DNA from: an uncultured Actinomycetes bacterium
Lineage (GTDB): Bacteria; Actinomycetota; Actinomycetes; S36-B12
Assembly (NCBI GenBank): GCA_905181745.1
Contig: CAJIYV010000087.1
Span: 1 to 10,077, forward strand
Reading direction: 5' to 3'
Length of the DNA: 10,077 bases
The position numbers and the translations under genes were made by a program. The notes beneath the pieces were generated by a model. That model was not told the DNA's origin. It saw only the letters and a list, made by a program, of their open reading frames with translations, and did not search any database. This document shows, one piece after another, positions 5,465-10,077 of the stretch. How positions within the stretch are numbered: the first letter of the stretch is position 1; each line of letters begins with the position of its first letter.

Positions 5465-6703
5465 ATGGCGACCCATTCCACCCGAGTGAACCCCTCAGCG
5501 CGCAATCGAGTCTCTACCCGGATCGGCGCGATCGCCGAATCTGCAACCCTAGCCGTTGACGCCAAGGCCAAGGCCCTGATTGCAGCCGGGCGTCCGGTTA
5601 TCGGTTTTGGAGCGGGTGAGCCTGATTTCCCGACCCCGGATTACATCGTCGAAGCAGCGGTCGCCGCTTGTCGCGAGCCCAAATGGCACCGATATACCCC
5701 GGCTGGTGGGCTCCCCGCCCTCAAAGAAGCCATTGTCGCTAAGACCGCTCGCGACTCAGGATACGAAGTGGCATCCAGCCAGATTCTGGTAACAAACGGT
5801 GGGAAGCAGGCCCTTTACAACGCATTTGCCACGCTACTTGATCCCGGTGACGAAGTAATTTTGCCCGCTCCGTACTGGACGACCTACCCCGAATCGATCA
5901 TGTTGGCCGGAGGAAAGCCCGTCATCGTCCTGACCGACGAGACAAGTGGGTACCGGGCATCGATCGAACAGCTGGAAGCGGCAATCACCCCGGCGACCAA
6001 GGCGCTTGTCTTTGTATCGCCCTCAAACCCCACTGGAGCGGTGTACTCCCCGGAAATGGTCAAAGCAATTGGCGAATGGGCCTTAGCAAAAGGCATCTGG
6101 GTCATTACCGATGAAATATACGAACATCTGGTTTACGGGGATGCTGTCTTTTCCTCCATCCCAACCCTGGTTCCCGAGCTCGCGGATCGTTGTGTCGTTA
6201 TTAACGGTGTCGCTAAAACATATGCAATGACCGGCTGGCGGGTTGGCTGGATGATCGCCCCGCCAGATGTCACTAAGGCCGCGACAAACCTGCAATCTCA
6301 CGCAACATCAAATGTCGCAAATACTTCCCAAATCGCGGCCCTCGCGGCGGTGAGTGGCAACCTCGATGCGGTTGATCACATGCGGGTTGCCTTTGATCGT
6401 CGACGCACCCTCATTGTTGACCTGCTCAATGGGATTCCTGGAGTGAGTTGCCCATTACCCGAAGGCGCTTTCTACGCATACGCGTCCGTTGTGGGGCTAC
6501 TGGGCAAATCCATTGATGGCACAGTTGCGAATTCATCAAGTGAACTTGCGGCTATTATTCTGGAAAAGGCTGAAGTCGCAGTCGTCCCGGGCGAAGCTTT
6601 CGGAACACCAGGGTTTTTCCGACTGTCCTATGCAACCTCGGACGAAAAAATCACCGAAGGGCTTGCTCGGATGCATAAGTTGCTTGCCAGTGCCACCGCT
6701 TAA
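5465..6703 (+). CDS. aspC: Pyridoxal-phosphate-dependent class I/II aminotransferase (aspartate aminotransferase type)
   Basis: Transfers an amino group between an amino acid (probably aspartate) and 2-oxoglutarate in the cytoplasm. The 412-residue protein is a fold-type I enzyme of the I-gamma type found in Gram-positives and Thermus. Landmarks are FGAGEPDFPTP (48-58), RYTPAGGLPALKEAI (76-90), TNGGKQALYNAF (110-121), SPSNPTG (185-191) with cofactor-binding Asn188, TDEIYEHLVYGD (215-226) with Asp216, and INGVAKTYAMTGWRVGW (246-262), where Lys251 is the Schiff-base lysine. Arg386 in FFRLSYA is the expected carboxylate-binding arginine. The ATG at 5465 is the first start after the likely promoter and appears leaderless; GTG at 5486 is an alternative. 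It is the only plus-strand gene and its stop overlaps the murB stop. Substrate specificity within the family is inferred. Confidence 0.93.
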   Translation: MATHSTRVNPSARNRVSTRIGAIAESATLAVDAKAKALIAAGRPVIGFGAGEPDFPTPDYIVEAAVAACREPKWHRYTPAGGLPALKEAIVAKTARDSGYEVASSQILVTNGGKQALYNAFATLLDPGDEVILPAPYWTTYPESIMLAGGKPVIVLTDETSGYRASIEQLEAAITPATKALVFVSPSNPTGAVYSPEMVKAIGEWALAKGIWVITDEIYEHLVYGDAVFSSIPTLVPELADRCVVINGVAKTYAMTGWRVGWMIAPPDVTKAATNLQSHATSNVANTSQIAALAAVSGNLDAVDHMRVAFDRRRTLIVDLLNGIPGVSCPLPEGAFYAYASVVGLLGKSIDGTVANSSSELAAIILEKAEVAVVPGEAFGTPGFFRLSYATSDEKITEGLARMHKLLASATA

Positions 6704-7761
6704 ACGCGCGTGAGTTGATCCAGCTCACAATTGATTAACACTGGCTCGACCATAAGTTCAATACCAAACGAATTGAATACCTGTTGTCGAATGTAACTTG
6801 CAAGTTCGATTACCTCACGTGAACTCCCAGAATCGGCGTTCGCGATAGCCAAAGTGTGATTGCGCGAAACCCGAATCCTCGAATCCCTATCGGCTAGGCC
6901 GAATCCCTTAGTGATTCCAGATTTCTCAATCAACCAGGCAGCGCTCAGTTTTACACTCGTGCCTGCCAGCGGATTACTTTCCGTCAATGAGTACGTCGGA
7001 CATCCCTGTGGTGCGTTCACGTGAAGAACAGTTGGATTGATGAAAAAAGACCCGGTGCTATTGGAATCAGCGTCTGCCGAATCCAGCACCATGCTCTTCA
7101 TTTCCCTTAATCGCAGAACTTGATCGCGCACCTCTACCGCATGAGCAACTGTCTCGATCTCTTGATTCATGACACCTGCAAGTTGTTCATATCTGATGGG
7201 AATCTCCAGCGACCGGGTGATTTGTAAAGTCACCGAGAGCACAACGTATCTGCTCGGATTTTTTTTGAGAGCACTATCGCGGTACTCAAATCTGCACTCC
7301 GCTACCGACAAATTTCGTAGAACATTGTCCTGTCTGTCCCATACACTGACCTGATCGATGAACTCGGCAAGTTCAACGCCGTAGGCTCCAATATTCTGAA
7401 TGGGGGTTGCTCCCATTGAGCCAGGGATACCCGATAACGGAGCAAGGCCGCCAAATCCTAAGTCAATGGCATGGCTCACAAATGCATCCCAGTTTTCACC
7501 GGCGGCGACCGTGACCGAACCCTCATCCCACTCGATGCCCATTACGGCTATCACGATTACGGTTCCTGGGAAGTCCTGATCGGTACAGACTACGTTGCTG
7601 CCTCCACCCAAAATCAGTAGCCGCTCACCTCGTTGATCAATGTTGCGCACAAGATCGATCAATTCTTGATCTGTCGTGACGCGCACAATCAGCTGCGCTC
7701 CTCCACCCACATGCAATGTCGTGTGATCGCGCAATGTTCCGGCAAGCACCTCAATTGCCAT
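6700..7761 (-). CDS. murB: UDP-N-acetylmuramate dehydrogenase MurB
   Basis: Cytoplasmic FAD enzyme that reduces UDP-N-acetylenolpyruvoylglucosamine with NADPH to UDP-MurNAc, the second committed step of peptidoglycan synthesis. The 353-residue protein has the FAD-binding motif LILGGGSNVV (49-58), GLAPLSGIPGSMGATPIQNI (105-124) followed by GAYGVE, EYRDSALKK (159-167) with Arg161, TGSFFINP (236-243) with proton-donor Ser238, AAWLIEKSG (274-282), and VEPVLI (338-343) with Glu339. These match the Arg/Ser/Glu catalytic set of MurB. The chosen start is ATG at 7761 with AAGGGGA at 7773-7767, five bases upstream. The open frame continues 48 codons further, but that part lies within the upstream gene and is not MurB-like. 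It overlaps the upstream gene by 11 bases and the aminotransferase stop by four. Confidence 0.97.
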   Translation of the reverse strand: MAIEVLAGTLRDHTTLHVGGGAQLIVRVTTDQELIDLVRNIDQRGERLLILGGGSNVVCTDQDFPGTVIVIAVMGIEWDEGSVTVAAGENWDAFVSHAIDLGFGGLAPLSGIPGSMGATPIQNIGAYGVELAEFIDQVSVWDRQDNVLRNLSVAECRFEYRDSALKKNPSRYVVLSVTLQITRSLEIPIRYEQLAGVMNQEIETVAHAVEVRDQVLRLREMKSMVLDSADADSNSTGSFFINPTVLHVNAPQGCPTYSLTESNPLAGTSVKLSAAWLIEKSGITKGFGLADRDSRIRVSRNHTLAIANADSGSSREVIELASYIRQQVFNSFGIELMVEPVLINCELDQLTRV

Positions 7762-8695
7762 GGGCGTCCCCTTGATGCAAAATTTCTGGCGACTTGCGGA
7801 ATTTTTGGAGAAGTCGATCGTAGGTCTTCTTGCTCTGCTTATCACGATAGGAAGGTTCACTGTCGTGATAGCCATGGTGGCGCTCCTGCCGCAACGGCAG
7901 CTCACCTTCAGGAATTACAACCTTGTGCCCAGCGGCCCGGATCGCAAGAGACCATTCCATGTCCGCATTTCGGTAGAACTTCGCTTTTGGATCTGGGCCA
8001 ATTTCCCTAGCCACGCTCCCACGAACCACCATGAAGTAACCCAATACCGCGTCTACATCTCCCGCCGTTGCAGAACCAAATTCACGCCAATCTTGACTCA
8101 CGTCAACATTAACTCCACGCCAACCAGAAAGTGCGACCTTAGGATCTTGGAAAGCATCAAGAATCGGGGTGAGTGCCTCACCTTCCCAGATCGTTGACAA
8201 GTCCATCACCGCGAAGAAGTCACTCGACGTAATGGCGACTGCCGCGTTAACTACACTTGCCCAACCCAACTCGGCCAATGTGTGAGCGAAGTGGAACTCG
8301 ACAAGGTCAGGGTGATTCTTTGCTAGTTCATGAACGACCACACCCGCGCCGTCAACATTGCCGCAGTCAAATACCAGGACCTTGACCCCGATTGGAACGT
8401 GTTCCAGAAGAGCAATCAAAGACATGCGGGTGTCTTCTGGCCAACCGTCGACGATTACGAGCACCACGGCTGTACCGGAAATCGATTCTGCGTATTGGTC
8501 AACCAGCGCACCAAGGTGCGCTGTGATCCCAAACGGTGGAGCCTGCGTCAACGAATAGCCCTCGGGCGTGTCCTTGATAAGCCAACCCGCCACCGCGATC
8601 TCATCTCGCAGTTGATCAGATCGAACAAAGTCTTTATTGACGCGAGCAAGGCCGCGCTCTTCTGCCAGAGCCGTAACCTGATCGGGGATTGTCAT
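7751..8695 (-). CDS. CysS-C-terminal-like domain fused to a family-2-like glycosyltransferase domain
   Basis: Residues about 5-50 (for example ALAEERGLARVNKDFVRSDQ, then LRDEIAVAGWLIKDTPEGYSL) resemble the small C-terminal helical domain of cysteinyl-tRNA synthetase, but the CysS catalytic domain is absent. Residues about 76-300 look like a GT-A glycosyltransferase: a strand VLVIVDGWPEDT (78-89), VLVFDCGNVDGAG (106-118) at the usual nucleotide-binding D.GS.D position, GWASVVNAAVAITSSDFFAV (144-163), then MDLSTIWEG where DXD is expected, GYFMVVRGSVAREIG (219-233), YRNADMEWSLAIRAAGHKVV (241-260) with Asp245 as possible catalytic base, and HHGYHDSEPSYRDK (273-286) before a basic tail. ATG at 8695 overlaps the hadB stop in an ATGA. 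I recall similar actinobacterial proteins annotated as glycosyltransferases. Donor, acceptor and activity are unknown; no membrane segment or signal peptide is seen. Confidence 0.75.
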   Translation of the reverse strand: MTIPDQVTALAEERGLARVNKDFVRSDQLRDEIAVAGWLIKDTPEGYSLTQAPPFGITAHLGALVDQYAESISGTAVVLVIVDGWPEDTRMSLIALLEHVPIGVKVLVFDCGNVDGAGVVVHELAKNHPDLVEFHFAHTLAELGWASVVNAAVAITSSDFFAVMDLSTIWEGEALTPILDAFQDPKVALSGWRGVNVDVSQDWREFGSATAGDVDAVLGYFMVVRGSVAREIGPDPKAKFYRNADMEWSLAIRAAGHKVVIPEGELPLRQERHHGYHDSEPSYRDKQSKKTYDRLLQKFRKSPEILHQGDAHGN

Positions 8696-9120
8696 GGCTT
8701 CAGTGTGACAGTGACAACTGTTTTTGCAAGTACGGTCACGTCGTTGTGAATGGCCAAAATTGAGATTACTGCTTGGTTGTTCTCCAGTAATTCGGTAATT
8801 TTTGCGGTGACTTTAATAGTGGCGCCCTCGTCAGAGTCCGGAACCGGAATTGGACGGGTGAAGCGGGCCGAGTACGAAGTTATTTTTCCGGGGTCACCCA
8901 GCCAATCCGTGACAACGCGAATCACGGTGCCCATGGTGAGCATTCCATGTGCGATCACTGACGGCAATCCGACTTCCGTTGCGACCCGCTCATTCCAGTG
9001 GATGACGTTGAAATCTCCCGATGCACCCGCGTATTTAATCAGGTCGACTCGCGTAAAAACAAATTCCTGAGCAGGCAATTCCAGTCCGACATGGAGATCC
9101 AAATAGGAGATGAGGGTCAC
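8692..9120 (-). CDS. hadB: MaoC-type (R)-3-hydroxyacyl dehydratase, HadB-like subunit
   Basis: Hot-dog-fold hydratase subunit of 142 residues. The hydratase-2 signature YAGASGDFNVIHWNERVATE (30-49) contains the catalytic Asp36 and His41, the same spacing and, to my recollection, the same numbering as Mycobacterium tuberculosis HadB. It is followed by GLPSVIAHGMLTMG (51-64), another conserved segment. With HadA it would form a heterodimer that dehydrates 3-hydroxyacyl thioesters, which in mycobacteria is the FAS-II step of mycolate elongation. In an organism of unknown lipid type the substrate is uncertain. The start is GTG at 9120, overlapping the hadA stop in a GTGA; the stop overlaps the next gene by four bases. 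Confidence 0.92.
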   Translation of the reverse strand: MTLISYLDLHVGLELPAQEFVFTRVDLIKYAGASGDFNVIHWNERVATEVGLPSVIAHGMLTMGTVIRVVTDWLGDPGKITSYSARFTRPIPVPDSDEGATIKVTAKITELLENNQAVISILAIHNDVTVLAKTVVTVTLKP

Positions 9121-9572
9121 GTGGGCTCCTCTACTCCACGAGAAACCAGTAGCGAGTACACGGTCGATACCAACTCACCACTAGTGGAGTGCACTTGGGC
9201 TTTCACCATGATCATGTCATTACCGGCAGCAGATCGAATCGAATCAACGCTTACCGAGCTTGTGAGTTGATCTCCCGCGAAAATCGGGCGCTGATGGACG
9301 AATTTTTGCTCACCATGAACAACCCGGGTGTAGTCCAATGCGAGCTCAGGATCAAGTACCACCTGTTCGCCAGCCTTCATGGTGAACACAACCGCAAAAG
9401 TGGGTGGCGCAATTAAATCAGGGTAGCCCAGCGCACGCGCCGCGTCCACCTCGAAATAGCAAGAGGCGGTGTCACCAAGCGCTGTTGCAAACTCGCGAAT
9501 TTTTTCCCGTCCAACGAAGTAGACCGGCGTTGGCGGGTAGGTGCGGCCAATAAACTCTGGGTTGATAGCCAC
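9117..9572 (-). CDS. hadA: MaoC N-terminal-type dehydratase subunit, HadA-like
   Basis: Partner hot-dog subunit of 151 residues, of the FAS1-type dehydratase/MaoC N-terminal family. Typical segments are YFVGREKIREFATALGD (18-34), ALGYPDLIAPPTFAVVF (47-63) with the APPTF motif, and VHGEQKFVHQRPIFAGDQL (85-103). It lacks the D-x-N-x-x-H active-site motif found in HadB, as expected for a subunit that shapes the substrate pocket. The start is GTG at 9572, nine bases after the rpmG stop; no Shine-Dalgarno sequence is close (AAGGAA is about 18 bases upstream, within rpmG), so translation probably relies on reinitiation after rpmG. rpmG-hadA-hadB is the conserved actinobacterial order. Confidence 0.92.
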   Translation of the reverse strand: MAINPEFIGRTYPPTPVYFVGREKIREFATALGDTASCYFEVDAARALGYPDLIAPPTFAVVFTMKAGEQVVLDPELALDYTRVVHGEQKFVHQRPIFAGDQLTSSVSVDSIRSAAGNDMIMVKAQVHSTSGELVSTVYSLLVSRGVEEPT

Positions 9573-9581
9573 GTTAAAAAG

Positions 9582-9749
9582 TTAGCGGGTTTCCTTGTGC
9601 AAGGTGTGCGTCTTGCACTTTACGCAAAACTTCTTGACCTCAAGACGGTCAGGATCATTGCGACGGTTCTTCTTTGTAATGTAGTTGCGGTCTTTGCACT
9701 CTTCGCATGCCAATGTGATCTTGGGACGGACGTCGCTGGCCTTGCCCAC
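9582..9749 (-). CDS. rpmG: 50S ribosomal protein L33
   Basis: A 55-residue ribosomal protein of the large subunit, near the E site. It is not obvious from long-frame scanning because it is short and begins with GTG (9749-9747). The protein has two CxxC pairs, CEEC (15-18) and CVKC (42-45), so it is the zinc-binding (C+) form. RNYITKKNRRNDPDRLEVKKF (21-41, about) and the LHKETR ending are family-typical. An AGGGAAG sequence (9766-9760) lies ten bases upstream of the start, and a hairpin sits just above it. It follows tRNA-Met and precedes hadA. Confidence 0.95.
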   Translation of the reverse strand: MGKASDVRPKITLACEECKDRNYITKKNRRNDPDRLEVKKFCVKCKTHTLHKETR

Positions 9750-9768
9750 TGCTTTCTCACTTCCCTAA

Positions 9769-9787
9769 AGCACAATCTCCATGTGCT
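9769..9787 (-). promoter_or_regulatory. Hairpin just upstream of the rpmG ribosome-binding site
   Basis: On the minus strand AGCACA (9787-9782) and TGTGCT (9774-9769) form a perfect 6-bp stem with a 7-base loop TGGAGAT that exposes GGAG. It ends two bases before the AGGGAAG ribosome-binding site. There is no T run, so it is not a terminator. It could affect L33 translation or mark an RNA processing point between tRNA-Met and rpmG; this is inference. Confidence 0.35.
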
Positions 9788-9866
9788 GGTTTATCTTTGA
9801 TTTGGTGCCGAGGTCCACATTTCTGCTTCTTTCGTGTACCTATTGTGCCTGATGCCATAAATCTTG

Positions 9867-9939
9867 TAGCGAGGGCCGGACTTGAACCGGCGACACAGCG
9901 ATTATGAGCCGCTTGCTCTACCACCTGAGCTACCCCGCC
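9867..9939 (-). tRNA. tRNA-Met (anticodon CAT, elongator)
   Basis: A 73-base cloverleaf on the minus strand. The acceptor stem pairs GGCGGGG (9939-9933) with CCTCGCT (9874-9868) including two G-U pairs; the discriminator is A. The D arm contains TAGCTCAGGTGGTAGAGCA, the anticodon loop is CTCATAA giving CAT, and the T arm contains GGTTCAAGTCC. Paired first bases argue against initiator tRNA, and the position before rpmG is the usual place of elongator tRNA-Met in actinobacteria. A CAT-reading tRNA-Ile (lysidine-modified) is the alternative but less likely. CCA is not encoded. Confidence 0.93.
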
Positions 9940-9943
9940 AAGC

Positions 9944-9970
9944 AAAAAAGGCCCCAGTTGCTTGACCTTT
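9944..9970 (-). terminator. Weak terminator-like hairpin between tRNA-Thr and tRNA-Met
   Basis: On the minus strand AAAGGTC (9970-9964) can pair with GGCCTTT (9953-9947, one G-U pair) around a 10-base loop, followed by three more T (9946-9944). It lies in the 37-base gap between the two tRNAs. It could be a partial terminator or simply a spacer for 3'-end processing; since actinobacterial tRNA-Thr and tRNA-Met here are often transcribed together, full termination is doubtful. Confidence 0.35.
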
Positions 9971-9976
9971 CATCCG

Positions 9977-10049
9977 AGCCCCTTTACGGAATCGAACCGT
10001 AGACCTTCTCCTTACCATGGAGACGCTCTGCCGTCTGAGCTAAAGGGGC
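9977..10049 (-). tRNA. tRNA-Thr (anticodon GGT)
   Basis: A 73-base cloverleaf on the minus strand. The acceptor stem pairs GCCCCTT (10049-10043) with AAGGGGC (9984-9978), all Watson-Crick; the discriminator is T. The D arm has TAGCTCAGACGGCAGAGCG, the anticodon stem TCTCC/GGAGA closes the loop ATGGTAA giving GGT, and the T arm contains GGTTCGATTCC. CCA is not encoded. It is the most upstream element of the tRNA-Thr/tRNA-Met/rpmG cluster visible here; its promoter lies at or beyond the right edge. Confidence 0.96.
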
Positions 10050-10077
10050 GTGAAGCCACGCAAGCGTACACAGTGGC

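Noticed and set aside
7762..7905. Longer murB reading (401 residues)
   Set aside because: The extra 48 codons overlap the glycosyltransferase gene and lack MurB similarity; the ATG at 7761 has a well-placed AAGGGGA.
9867..9939. tRNA-Ile with a lysidine-modified CAT anticodon
   Set aside because: Stem sequence and position before rpmG favour elongator tRNA-Met; modification cannot be seen in DNA.
1..10077. Mobile elements, CRISPR arrays, defence or phage genes
   Set aside because: No transposase, integrase, long terminal repeats or regularly spaced repeats were found; gene order is that of conserved chromosome.

Overview
The window looks like a chromosomal housekeeping segment of an actinobacterium (Actinomycetota). 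The gene order tRNA-Thr, tRNA-Met, rpmG, hadA, hadB, murB, aspartate aminotransferase, tRNA-Trp, secE, nusG, rplK, rplA is a layout I recognise from actinobacteria such as Streptomyces and Mycobacterium. NusG carries a long acidic N-terminal extension typical of that phylum, GTG starts are frequent, and the paired MaoC-type hydratases resemble mycobacterial HadA and HadB. Base composition appears moderate for the phylum and the genes are tightly packed. This fits a streamlined aquatic actinobacterium (for example a Nanopelagicales-like lineage), but the lineage is inference and cannot be fixed from this window.

Layout: all genes except one lie on the minus strand, so biological order runs from high to low coordinates. 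At the right edge are tRNA-Thr(GGT) and tRNA-Met(CAT). A tightly coupled unit follows: rpmG (L33, about 9.6-9.75 kb), hadA, hadB, a CysS-domain/glycosyltransferase-like fusion gene, and murB. Three successive junctions overlap by 4, 4 and 11 bases. Converging on murB from the left is the only plus-strand gene, a PLP-dependent class I aminotransferase (5465-6703); the two stop codons overlap by four bases. A 114-base divergent region separates it from tRNA-Trp(CCA), which is followed by secE, nusG, rplK and rplA (protein export, transcription elongation, ribosomal stalk base and L1 stalk). That block ends in a strong 13-bp intrinsic terminator at 2664-2698.

The left 2.5 kb is a high-affinity branched-chain amino acid (or related amide/urea-type) ABC transporter cluster: livG, livF, livH and the first 53 codons of livM, which runs off the left edge. 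No periplasmic-binding-protein gene (livK) is in the window. The transporter sits where many actinobacteria have rplJ-rplL further along from rplA.

Together the genes cover amino acid uptake, aminotransfer, translation/secretion machinery and envelope construction (MurB for peptidoglycan; HadA/HadB for 3-hydroxyacyl thioester dehydration; a possible sugar transferase). Most of the region is ordinary. The points that deserve a second look are the CysS-like/glycosyltransferase fusion with an altered DXD position, the proline in the ABC signature of LivG, a probable leaderless promoter with an inverted repeat at the aminotransferase start, and hairpins in the rplK-rplA gap and ahead of rpmG. I found no CRISPR array, insertion sequence, phage gene or defence system.
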